This document shows positions 41,008-48,352 of a stretch of DNA of 51,389 bases, in pieces; the stretch's first letter is position 1; every line of letters starts with the position of its first letter. This DNA is from CAZGXM01 sp964529795 (GTDB taxonomy: Bacteria; Bacillota; JADQBR01). The position numbers and the translations under genes were made by a program. Location: positions 1 through 51,389 of the forward strand of contig CAZGXM010000010.1 of NCBI GenBank assembly GCA_964529795.1. Direction: 5' to 3'. The notes beneath the pieces are model-generated. The model had not been told where the DNA came from. It saw nothing but the letters and a program-made list of their open reading frames with translations, and searched no databases.

Positions 41008-41842
41008 ACCCGCAATTGCTGCAGCTGTTATCCGGGTCTTCCTCCTGGGGCGGATAGGGTGGCCAGGTCTGCACAGCCGGCGGGCATTCACCCAGTACTT
41101 CTTCCGGACATTCAGGCGGCTGCGGGCAGAAGCCGTAAGCCGGTACCATAAGCTGTACTTCCGCAAACAGTTTGACAACCTTCAATACGTTGACACAGCA
41201 GATAACACATGGTGCACAGTCCCGCCGGCAGCGTTTGCAAAGAGCTTTGCACCTGTCCTCATCCGTCTCTATGAAGCATGCCAGGCAGTCAAAGAACAGG
41301 TCCACTTCACATTCCAACCTGGGTTCACCGGCACGGCTCAAAGCCACAACTTTTTCTTCGGGGAGTTGGTCCAGGCAGGCCCATCCCTCCTGTGTCCCCA
41401 GACTGTTGCCCATTGAGTCAAAAAATTCAACAGTGATGAGAAACCGGATCTTCTTAGGCTGCCAAATCTTGACTTTACCCTCCATGACTTTGCAGCAGCC
41501 CTTCCACCCGTGCCTCGTCAGTTCTATCATGTCATCTTCTTCGTCTGTTGAGCTATCCGGGTGAAGATCTCTATCCCACCATTTTTTCCAACACTGGTCC
41601 AAACTCAGGTGAGCAGGTGAAATGCCGCGGCAGGCCACGGTTTCTGCACCCGGGGGGATATCCAAACCCCGGACACACACTTCAAAAGCCTTACCATTGT
41701 CAGTTTCCAACTGCTTACACTCTTCATAAACCTTTTTGGTCTTCAAACAGACAATCTCCGTGGGTGGCGGGCACCCTTCCGGCGGGCAGGGACCGGGTTT
41801 GATTTGGTCCTGCCTTATCTCCATGTTTTTCTCTTCTGACAT
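41006..41842 (-). CDS. Cysteine-rich hypothetical protein
   Basis: This 278-aa protein has about 25 cysteines (9%). They cluster at the N-terminus (GPCPPEGC), near residues 195-230 (CLACF, then CKALCKRCRRDCAPCVICC) and at the C-terminus (SCSNCG). A beta-rich middle (KVKIWQPKKIRFLITVEFFD) lies between. No signal peptide is seen. The cysteine density suggests metal binding or disulfide cross-linking, as in spore-surface proteins, but this is inference. The ATG at 41842 follows GGAGG by 6 bases; the ATG at 41848 touches it. It is convergent with the CAP gene and is unrecognised. Confidence 0.7.
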   Translation of the reverse strand: MSEEKNMEIRQDQIKPGPCPPEGCPPPTEIVCLKTKKVYEECKQLETDNGKAFEVCVRGLDIPPGAETVACRGISPAHLSLDQCWKKWWDRDLHPDSSTDEEDDMIELTRHGWKGCCKVMEGKVKIWQPKKIRFLITVEFFDSMGNSLGTQEGWACLDQLPEEKVVALSRAGEPRLECEVDLFFDCLACFIETDEDRCKALCKRCRRDCAPCVICCVNVLKVVKLFAEVQLMVPAYGFCPQPPECPEEVLGECPPAVQTWPPYPPQEEDPDNSCSNCG

Positions 41843-41973
41843 AAGCATCCTCCTTTAATTTTGTTAATCTAATCCCGGCCGGGAAGATGAGAAATCTGAA
41901 TTCTCACTATAACCTATTCCCGAGTTGCCAAAATGGACAGGATTAAAGCGAAGCCAACAAAAACTTTTAATTC

Positions 41974-42145
41974 TTGTCTTGTAGTTACCTACTTTTTAAA
42001 TAGTCTGGAGAAAAATTAGGTTGACCCCGTCAAGGCAACTGCATCCGGCTTCTAGAGTAAAAAGCTTACACTATAAGACAAGTTTATGCTTATTGGCCCT
42101 CTGGTGCTTCCTGCAGGTGAGCTGCAGGCTTTTTATTTATTTGAA
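41974..42145 (+). ncRNA. Possible small RNA unit with its own promoter and terminator
   Basis: On the plus strand, TTGTCT (41974) and a TTAAAT/TAAATA -10 (41996-42002) are followed by about 105 bases without a convincing open frame. A strong terminator then follows: CCTGCAG / CTGCAGG stem (42110-42128) and CTTTTTATTT. Both adjacent genes are on the minus strand, so this unit serves neither. It holds no riboswitch I recognise. A non-coding RNA is inferred from the promoter-terminator arrangement; the rest of the 371-base gap (41843-42213) shows nothing clear. Confidence 0.4.
42110..42138 (+). terminator. Plus-strand intrinsic terminator of the orphan unit
   Basis: A perfect 7-bp stem (CCTGCAG / CTGCAGG) with a GTGAG loop is followed by CTTTTTATTT. 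No plus-strand gene precedes it within 1 kb. Confidence 0.8.
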
Positions 42146-42156
42146 GCCGGTAGAAA

Positions 42157-42192
42157 CAAAAAATCCCCCGGCTTCCACCGGAAAACGGGGGA
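42157..42192 (-). terminator. Intrinsic terminator of propeller paralogue B
   Basis: Read on the minus strand, TCCCCCG pairs with CGGGGGA and is followed by a run of T, 22 bases past the stop of the propeller gene. Confidence 0.88.
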
Positions 42193-42213
42193 ATATTGTA
42201 TTTAGCGGCTACA

Positions 42214-43779
42214 TTATTTTCTGAATGCTTCCAGAACTTGATGGAGAAAACTCTGGCTGGTATTTTTTTTAGTTCTTGATGCAGTTTCTGCCACGTGGTT
42301 ATCAAGTACTTTTTCGTAAGTTTTCAGCAATTTTTTGGTTGCAGCAAGCTCTGCCCGTAACTGGTGGATTTGCTGTTCCATGTTTTTCAGTTCGTTATTT
42401 TGCCGCGCTGCCTGCCTGGTGCTTTCTGACTGGAGTGCGTCCATGTTTTGCCGCATTTTATTCATCATTTTTTGAGCTGAGTTTACTTGTTGTGCCAAGT
42501 TTGTCGAATATTGTTCGTTATTTTTAAGCCGGGCGCTCATACCGCTTACCTGGTCCTGTTGCTGTTTGACGGTGTTAATTAACTGCTGGTTGGTCAAACG
42601 AATATCTTCCAAGGCAAAGGTCAAGGGATAAAGACGGTTATCCGACTGACTCAGTTGTATGTTTTGTGGTAGTAAGGCGCCGGGGTTGCGCATACTTAAC
42701 AAAGATTTGCTGTCGGTCGATTTATCCCGGGACGGTGTTGGTCCATTTAACGATTTTGTGGCGTAGACAAAGGCTGCCAGTAAGATTAACTGGGGGCTGG
42801 TGGCGGAAAATGTGCGCACCAAATTCAAGCCTCCCTGGTTAAATTTATCCGACATTTGGTAATTGAGACGCATAAAGTCCTTGAATTGTCCTTCTTTTTC
42901 CGGCCTGCCCCATGAAGTACCCTGGTTTGAAGAGGTATTAAAGTAGATGCCGTCAATTTGCTGCCACATGGCCACTAAACAATCTTCGCCGGTAATCAGT
43001 ACGGGGGAATAGGCGTTGACATTGGGAGAAGAAATTGTTTGTTCCGGCAGCCAGTTGCTCACCGGCCAACCTCCTGGTTGATAACGACTGTACCGTACCC
43101 GGAAATTTATGCCGTCTGAGCTTAACCAAACCAGGTGGAGATTGTTTTGCCGGTCTGCTAAAAGGCAGGGGTCAAAGCTGGCACCGGTGTTTGTGCCCGG
43201 AATAACGGGATGCTGTAACCACTTGTTGTCCTGCCGCTGAAAAACGTAGTGGCGTAATTGCTCTGACCCCTTATATGTTTCCTGGCTGATTAGATGAAGC
43301 CGCCCGGTATTATCTATCTGCATTGCTGCTTTCGTACACGGTTCATAAGCAGTATGTACCCGCCGGGGTTGGGACCAATGGCCGTTTTCACTGTACTGGT
43401 GAACCCGCACTGTGGTATCTTCAATTTGAGACATATAGACAAGGTGAACCAGACTGCCTGCAGCTGACAGCATTAGATTGCTGACTTGCTTCCAATTCAA
43501 ATCAAAGGGTTCCAAAAAAGTAATTTTTGACCAGGTGGCGCCGTCCCAGCAGCGGTAACAAAGGGCGCCGTTTACATCTTGTGCCACTAAATGTACCTTT
43601 TCATCATTGTTAAGAGCAAGGGAATATTCATTCTTGAATCCCGGTATTACTATAGCTTCATCAGACCAGGCCGAGGTGAGGGAAGCATACCTGCGGCAGC
43701 AGAGGTCTGCCGTTTCGTTTTGATAAAAGTTCCAGATATGGTTACCGTGGGTAAAAGTCAATAACGGTTTGTCGGGCAC
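42214..43779 (-). CDS. Beta-propeller/coiled-coil protein, paralogue B
   Basis: This 521-aa protein is a full-length paralogue of the product of 38488-40059, on the opposite strand about 2.2 kb away. The N-terminal propeller-like region keeps PLLTFTHGNHIWNFY, YRCWDGATWSKITFLEP and QQIDGIY. The Asp-box turn is altered (SSNQGTSWG). The C-terminal coiled coil (about 385-500) begins LEDIRLTNQQLINTVKQQQD and ends with an EAFRK tail. There is no signal peptide. The GTG start at 43779 has AAAGGAG upstream and lies 2 bases after the KSTGP gene, so it is translationally coupled. Function unknown. Confidence 0.75.
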   Translation of the reverse strand: MPDKPLLTFTHGNHIWNFYQNETADLCCRRYASLTSAWSDEAIVIPGFKNEYSLALNNDEKVHLVAQDVNGALCYRCWDGATWSKITFLEPFDLNWKQVSNLMLSAAGSLVHLVYMSQIEDTTVRVHQYSENGHWSQPRRVHTAYEPCTKAAMQIDNTGRLHLISQETYKGSEQLRHYVFQRQDNKWLQHPVIPGTNTGASFDPCLLADRQNNLHLVWLSSDGINFRVRYSRYQPGGWPVSNWLPEQTISSPNVNAYSPVLITGEDCLVAMWQQIDGIYFNTSSNQGTSWGRPEKEGQFKDFMRLNYQMSDKFNQGGLNLVRTFSATSPQLILLAAFVYATKSLNGPTPSRDKSTDSKSLLSMRNPGALLPQNIQLSQSDNRLYPLTFALEDIRLTNQQLINTVKQQQDQVSGMSARLKNNEQYSTNLAQQVNSAQKMMNKMRQNMDALQSESTRQAARQNNELKNMEQQIHQLRAELAATKKLLKTYEKVLDNHVAETASRTKKNTSQSFLHQVLEAFRK

Positions 43780-43781
43780 AA

Positions 43782-44099
43782 CTATTCCAGCTCCTTTCCT
43801 TGTGCTTTTAACTCTTTTTTACGCCTCTCAATACACTCTTCCGGAGGCCACGAGTACTCGCAGGTTTTTGGGCAGTCCAGGCACAGGCGTAATACCGAGG
43901 GTTTGCTCCAATAGCCGTGCTTGGTAGCATTAAATGCTGCACGTGCTTTCCCTTTGGCAGTTTTTGGTCCTGTACTTTTCAGGGAATTTAAGGCGCTGCG
44001 GCGTTTGCCTTCTTCACTACGGGGACCGGTTGATTTTTGGGCATTTAACCGGTTTGCTCGCAGTCTTGCCTGAGAGATTGTCTTTTTTTTTCTACCCAT
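43782..44099 (-). CDS. Small basic protein with KSTGP repeats
   Basis: This 105-aa protein has two tandem copies of a basic motif (NAQKSTGPRSEEGKRRSAL and NSLKSTGPKTAKGKARAAF) followed by NATKHG. It has a C-terminal CLDCPKTC cluster. The KSTGP...GK...N..KHG pattern occurs in short proteins of several phyla, including planctomycetes and phage-like regions. I know of no function; nucleic-acid binding is plausible from the charge. ATG 44099 follows GGAGG. It is the promoter-proximal partner of propeller paralogue B. Confidence 0.7.
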   Translation of the reverse strand: MGRKKKTISQARLRANRLNAQKSTGPRSEEGKRRSALNSLKSTGPKTAKGKARAAFNATKHGYWSKPSVLRLCLDCPKTCEYSWPPEECIERRKKELKAQGKELE

Positions 44100-44285
44100 A
44101 AAGTGGCAACCTCCAATATTGACGTTAGTTAATCATATCTATATGTTTTTGTAAAATCGAGTGTTCAACGAGGATATTTGTGCTTAAATATTGTAAATAG
44201 TGTGATACAGGCTATAACGCTTGCATACCTATTAACATAATATTTTTATTTTCCTGCGGTGTCAGGACCAAAGCAAACCCAATGG

Positions 44286-44307
44286 AAAAGACGGCGAAAA
44301 GGCCGTC
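44286..44307 (-). terminator. Intrinsic terminator of the MetE-like gene
   Basis: On the minus strand GACGGC pairs with GCCGTC across a 6-base loop, followed by a short T-run. It lies about 20 bases past the stop of the MetE-like gene. Confidence 0.7.
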
Positions 44308-44327
44308 GTTTCCCGTTAAACAGAGGT

Positions 44328-45356
44328 TTATGATAAATACTTGTCTTTTAATCTTGCACTTATTTTCTTCAACATTTCAAAGGATTTTTCCACCGACTTG
44401 GCCCTGTCCGCGTTGATCAGGCAGCAGCGTGCCGGGGCCAGCCAGGAGCGGCTGAGGACTTCCTCCAGTGTCAAATCCGTTTTAGTGGTGAGATTTTTCC
44501 AGAGTTTTTCCAGGTGACTGCAAAGTTTATCTACATCGTTTTCTGCAATTTCTTCGGTGAGGGTGGGAGTAATTCCCCAGCTGATGATACCGCCGTTTTT
44601 AATGAATTTGGTCAACTCTTCCCGGTAGGCGGTAAATACATTCCCCCACTGCAATACGTCAATGGACAGGATATCCAGACCAAGGCCCAAGAGGAAGGAC
44701 CAGTCCGGATTGCCGCAAAGATGTACTCCCTTGGGCTCCGGGAGTTGTGACAGGAATTGGCGGTAGTCTTTTACCGCCCGTTCGGCGGAGTACCCGGTGA
44801 TGGCCATAAAAATCATTTCCAGCCCGGGTTCATCCACCCAGACGAAGGCATTGGCATTTTTCACCCTTAACTCTTGATACTGGGTTTGAATCTTCCTTGC
44901 CGTCACATCAAATAATAACTGTCTTACTTCGTCGTGGTAGATAATCGGTGTCTTGGTCCGGTCGGTTATTTTCAGGCCGAAACTGACCGGCCCGATTATC
45001 TGCCCGCGGATAGCCCGGTAGTCTTTTAGGTCCTGGCGCAGGAAATTATGGTAGGCAAGGGAGTATTCCTCGGAGAGCGTCAGGGATTCACCCTCTTCCC
45101 AAGCCATGATAAAGGCCGGCAATTCCGCATAAAATTTTTCCAAGTCAATTGAGATGCGCTGTTCTTCCAGGTCCAGGACAATACCGGGAAAATATTCCGA
45201 CGCCTGCACGTACATGTCCTCGTAAAAGCTTACCCTGGGCAACTGGGGCCAGAAGGGAATGTCCAGTGACAGCGCCAGTTCCTGGGCCGCATTTACATCC
45301 GTATGGGGCAAAATGCCCATCGCCGTGGTGGCCAAATTCCCGGGCAAAGCGGTCAT
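44328..45356 (-). CDS. MetE/uroporphyrinogen decarboxylase-fold methyltransferase-like protein
   Basis: This 342-aa protein has the TIM-barrel fold of the UROD/MetE group. The start, GNLATTAMGILPHTD, and the GPVSFGLKI segment fit. A probable zinc site is HLCGN (His and Cys near residue 213) with a further Cys in PARCCL near the C-terminus, as in cobalamin-independent methionine synthase cores. There is no N-terminal MetE half, so it may take a methyl group from a corrinoid protein or other donor. The substrate is unknown. ATG 45356 has AGGAGG 9 bases upstream. A CRP-like palindrome lies about 100 bases upstream. Confidence 0.75.
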   Translation of the reverse strand: MTALPGNLATTAMGILPHTDVNAAQELALSLDIPFWPQLPRVSFYEDMYVQASEYFPGIVLDLEEQRISIDLEKFYAELPAFIMAWEEGESLTLSEEYSLAYHNFLRQDLKDYRAIRGQIIGPVSFGLKITDRTKTPIIYHDEVRQLLFDVTARKIQTQYQELRVKNANAFVWVDEPGLEMIFMAITGYSAERAVKDYRQFLSQLPEPKGVHLCGNPDWSFLLGLGLDILSIDVLQWGNVFTAYREELTKFIKNGGIISWGITPTLTEEIAENDVDKLCSHLEKLWKNLTTKTDLTLEEVLSRSWLAPARCCLINADRAKSVEKSFEMLKKISARLKDKYLS

Positions 45357-45453
45357 GGCTTCCAACCTCCTGATATGTAATAATATTTTGCCGCTGTTAA
45401 TGTTATTTTACCGGTTTGACCATTTTCCTTCTGTGTGGTTCCTCACCCCTGGC

Positions 45454-45469
45454 TGTGTCATATGTCACA
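45454..45469. promoter_or_regulatory. CRP/FNR-like palindrome upstream of the MetE-like gene
   Basis: TGTGTCATATGTCACA differs by one base from the CRP half-site pattern TGTGA-N6-TCACA and is palindromic except for one pair. It lies about 98 bases before the start codon. A Crp/Fnr-family regulator is a reasonable but unproven reader. Confidence 0.45.
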
Positions 45470-45557
45470 TTAAATTGGGTATTTTTTGGTTACAAATATT
45501 TTCCGAAGGAATTCCTCCGGGAACACGGGCATGACTACTGGCCCCAGCCATGAGCGA

Positions 45558-45584
45558 AACCCGTGGTGACACATACCACGGGTT
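45558..45584 (-). terminator. Strong hairpin after the ypiB-like gene
   Basis: A perfect 10-bp stem (AACCCGTGGT / ACCACGGGTT, loop of 7) covers the stop region of the minus-strand ypiB-like gene. The T-run after it is absent, so termination may be weak. Confidence 0.6.
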
Positions 45585-46080
45585 AACTTTCTATCCGGCG
45601 CAGTTTTTCAATTAAGCGAAAAAATTCTTCCTGATCTTTCTTATCCAGTGCCTGGTCGATTTCATGCAGGATTTGCTGGCGGGCCAATCTTTGCCAAATA
45701 AACTGCAGGTTTTGTACCAGTCCATCGTCCACGGCCTGATCCCGGCTGGTCCCGTCTTTTGGCAGTACAGGGCGGGTGGGGCATACCAGGCAAAGGTAAA
45801 TAGGCTCATCTTCCGGGAGGTCAAGCATTGCCTTGTATGCTTCCTGGGGTTGGTTGTAGTAAATGCCGTCCACCCTGCAGATGTAGGGAAAAGCTTCTGT
45901 GCCTCTGGCCGAAACCAGCAGCGCATTGTCCCTGTCCGTAATATCATCCACAAAAGTGACCCGTTCCAGCAGTTGAGGGGTTTGGCTGATCTTCAACAGC
46001 AACCTGGAAATCCGTAGCTTTTTTAAACGAAAATTTAAAAACCATTGGATATACTCCTGCTTATACTTCAGTTGATTCAC
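45583..46080 (-). CDS. YpiB-like protein (UPF0302 with IDEAL domain)
   Basis: This 165-aa protein has an N-terminal helical region (QEYIQWFLNFRLKKLRISRL, then LLERVTFVDDITDRDNALLV). The C-terminal IDEAL-type helix reads IDQALDKKDQEEFFRLIEKL. The two-part architecture matches Bacillus YpiB, a cytosolic protein of unknown role. The GTG at 46080 has AAGGTGG about 7 bases upstream. It lies before the MetE-like gene on the same strand. The family assignment is by pattern, so moderate. Confidence 0.65.
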   Translation of the reverse strand: MNQLKYKQEYIQWFLNFRLKKLRISRLLLKISQTPQLLERVTFVDDITDRDNALLVSARGTEAFPYICRVDGIYYNQPQEAYKAMLDLPEDEPIYLCLVCPTRPVLPKDGTSRDQAVDDGLVQNLQFIWQRLARQQILHEIDQALDKKDQEEFFRLIEKLRRIES

Positions 46081-46286
46081 CTCTAACCACCTTTTCCCGT
46101 CAAATTAAATATGTATCAACCTAAATAATTAGAGGCTAAGGGGTATATTCCTTTCGGTAAAGATTGGCAGGGAGGATAAGAATCAGGAAAACATTTTTTT
46201 TATGAATTTTCCCGTGATTAAAGGTAAAATCACTCAGAGGAGGAAAATATAAGTCCAGAGGAACAATGTAGCGGAGAGGTGATAAC

Positions 46287-47273
46287 GTGGACCTCAGGGA
46301 ACAGACGGAACGATGGGAACACCAGCATCTGTCGGTATACGCCGCCTTCAGCGACAGCTCTCAAGGCAGGCTGCTTCAAGAAGAACCTTGCCCGGTACGT
46401 ACCGCTTTTCAGCGGGACCGGGACCGGATTATTCACTGCAAGGCCTTCCGACGGCTGAAGCATAAAACACAGGTATTTATTGCTCCGGAGGGAGACCATT
46501 TTCGCACCCGCCTCACGCATACACTGGAAGTGGCGCAAATAGCCAGAACCATTGCCCGGGCACTGCGCCTGAACGAGGACCTGACCGAGGCAATTGCCTT
46601 GGGGCATGACCTGGGACATACACCTTTTGGCCATGCCGGAGAGGAGGCACTGAACGAGGTTTATCCCGGTGGGTTTAAGCACAACGAGCAGAGCCTGCGG
46701 GTGGTGGATGTGCTGGAGAAGGGAAAAGGGCTCAATCTAACCTATGAGGTGCGGGACGGGATTTTAAATCACACCGGTTCCCAGCTGCCGGAGACTTTGG
46801 AGGGGCAGATTGTCAAGATTGCCGACCGCATTGCCTACATTAATCATGACATTGATGATGCCATCCGTGCCGGGGTTATCAAGGAAGAGCAACTCCCCCA
46901 AGAATGTGTCAAAGTATTGGGAAAACACCACCGGGGGCGTATCAATACCATGGTTACAGACATGATCATGAGCAGCAGCGAACGGGACATGATTGCCATG
47001 AGCGATAAAGTCTGGCAGGCAACTGACAAGCTGCGCACCTTTTTATTTGAAAATGTCTATATTGATTCACCGGCAAAGGCAGAGGAGGGCAAGGCCATCC
47101 GGCTGCTACAGGCCTTGTACTCATTCTATTCCCAAAACCCGGCAAAACTACCTCCGGGTTGGGAATCCTGCAGGGCGGAACGGGCCGCTTGCGACTATAT
47201 TGCCGGTATGACAGACCGCTATGCCATCAAACTGTACGAGGAAATTTTTGTGCCCAAGGGTTATCATATTTAA
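46287..47273 (+). CDS. dgt: dGTPase-like HD-domain phosphohydrolase
   Basis: This HD-domain triphosphohydrolase cleaves dNTPs (typically dGTP) to the nucleoside and triphosphate. The N-terminal RTAFQRDRDRIIHCKAFRRL and KTQVF are family hallmarks. The metal motif is RLTHTLEVAQIA with GHDLGHTPFGHAGE, and a later NHDIDDAIRAG supplies the fourth ligand. At 328 aa it is the short class 2 form. The GTG start has GGAGAGGTG 6 bases upstream. The next gene in the dnaG block lies 560 bases away. Confidence 0.92.
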   Translation: MDLREQTERWEHQHLSVYAAFSDSSQGRLLQEEPCPVRTAFQRDRDRIIHCKAFRRLKHKTQVFIAPEGDHFRTRLTHTLEVAQIARTIARALRLNEDLTEAIALGHDLGHTPFGHAGEEALNEVYPGGFKHNEQSLRVVDVLEKGKGLNLTYEVRDGILNHTGSQLPETLEGQIVKIADRIAYINHDIDDAIRAGVIKEEQLPQECVKVLGKHHRGRINTMVTDMIMSSSERDMIAMSDKVWQATDKLRTFLFENVYIDSPAKAEEGKAIRLLQALYSFYSQNPAKLPPGWESCRAERAACDYIAGMTDRYAIKLYEEIFVPKGYHI

Positions 47274-47281
47274 AAATATAA

Positions 47282-47364
47282 AAAGGAAGCAGATAATACT
47301 CTCTTTGCTGTCAAGCTATTCAGGTACTGACTGGGTACCTGACAGAAGTATTTCTGCTTCCTTT
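47282..47364. repeat. 83-bp nested inverted repeat after dgt
   Basis: AAAGGAAGCAGA pairs with TCTGCTTCCTTT (12 bp). It continues as AATAC/GTATT past a single bulge, then CTGTC/GACAG, and a CAGGTAC/GTACCTG tip. The whole forms a three-tier cruciform. It lies 8 bases after the dgt stop. A T-rich tail follows, so it may also terminate dgt. Confidence 0.7.
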
Positions 47365-47416
47365 GTTATTTATCTTGTCCGGAACAGAAAAAAATAAACT
47401 GGTAATTTAAGGAAAT

Positions 47417-47444
47417 AAAAAAGCGAAACCGTTTTCCAGGTTTC
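47417..47444 (-). terminator. Intrinsic terminator of the 38-aa microprotein gene
   Basis: On the minus strand GAAACC pairs with GGTTTC across an 8-base loop, then GC and six T. It ends the transcript of the small minus-strand gene upstream. Confidence 0.75.
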
Positions 47445-47559
47445 ACTCAAAGCTAACGGGAGGTTTTTTGAGGAGTGAAGAAAGCTTTATATAACTTTTT
47501 CTATCATAGAGTATAACATAATGCGGTACAATAGTCATGTAGAAACTACTGGAAACTTG

Positions 47560-47676
47560 CTAAGGCTTGTTTTTTAAAAACGGGTTCAATATCGGCAGCA
47601 CCACTCCTATATAGATGACATACGCAGTAGTTCCCGCCAACAATAATAGCAGTAATAAAGCCAATATTTTACTCAT
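47560..47676 (-). CDS. 38-aa single-pass membrane microprotein
   Basis: A leucine-rich helix (KILALLLLLLLAGTTAYVIY) is followed by a short polar end (NPFLKNKP). ATG 47676 has GAGGTGA 4 bases upstream, and a terminator lies about 115 bases after the stop, so it looks like a real monocistronic gene. The longer open frame has no ribosome site. It may be a small regulatory or structural membrane peptide; I do not recognise it. Confidence 0.6.
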   Translation of the reverse strand: MSKILALLLLLLLAGTTAYVIYIGVVLPILNPFLKNKP

Positions 47677-47837
47677 AAAATCACCTCGTGAGTAGTTTTT
47701 GCCTGCGGAGAATAATTTATGCTTTTTAAAAGTTTCAAATGCTGGTTGATGGAGAAAGGAAAAATTTGTCGATTTCGGGAGGAATATTGGTTCCTGGAAA
47801 AGAAATATATTTACCAGGAAAAAAAGGTGGCCGGTAG

Positions 47838-48281
47838 ATGACAAGAAAGATTTACATTGACGGTGATTCCTGCCCTGTTAAAAAAGAAATAGTAGCCGTA
47901 GCTGCTGAATATGATTTACCGGTGGTTTTAGTAATCAGTGTCTCTCACGGCCAGCGCCTGCCGGGAGCGAGTATTTTACAGGTGGATAACCGGCCCGAGG
48001 CAGTGGATGTTGCCATTGCCAACCGTGTCAGCGCCGGGGATATGGTGGTTACCCGGGATTACGGGCTAGCTGCGTTGATTCTTGCCAAAGGCGCTTACTG
48101 CATTTCCCCCGGGGGTATGATTTTTAGCCGGGATAATATTGATCAACTGCTGTTTGAGCGCCACCTGTCTGCCAGGGAACGCCGGGCGGGGTTTCGCACT
48201 AAAGGCTCCCGGGCATTTACCCGGCAGGACCGGGATAAGTTTAGGCGGTCGCTGCGGCAGCTCATTGAGACTGATTATTAA
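47838..48281 (+). CDS. yqxD: YaiI/YqxD family protein (UPF0178)
   Basis: This 147-aa DUF188 protein has KIYIDGDSCPVKKEIVAVAA and VSAGDMVVTRDYGLAALILAK, then SPGGMIFSRDNID. The PIN-like fold suggests nuclease relatedness, but the role is unknown. ATG 47838 has AAGGTGG upstream. It lies immediately before dnaG, as in the Bacillus yqxD-dnaG-sigA operon. Confidence 0.92.
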   Translation: MTRKIYIDGDSCPVKKEIVAVAAEYDLPVVLVISVSHGQRLPGASILQVDNRPEAVDVAIANRVSAGDMVVTRDYGLAALILAKGAYCISPGGMIFSRDNIDQLLFERHLSARERRAGFRTKGSRAFTRQDRDKFRRSLRQLIETDY

Positions 48282-48352
48282 AAAGCAGGAATTAAGCTCT
48301 TTTTGGCGAATTTTCAAAATAAAAGAACAGTACAGTGACGTGGTGATTCGCC

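Noticed and set aside
42003..42224. 67-codon plus-strand frame in the orphan unit
   Set aside because: No ribosome site, it runs through the terminator and into the antisense of the propeller gene.
46214..46264. 16-codon ATG frame just before dgt
   Set aside because: No Shine-Dalgarno and no recognisable content; it lies in leader sequence.
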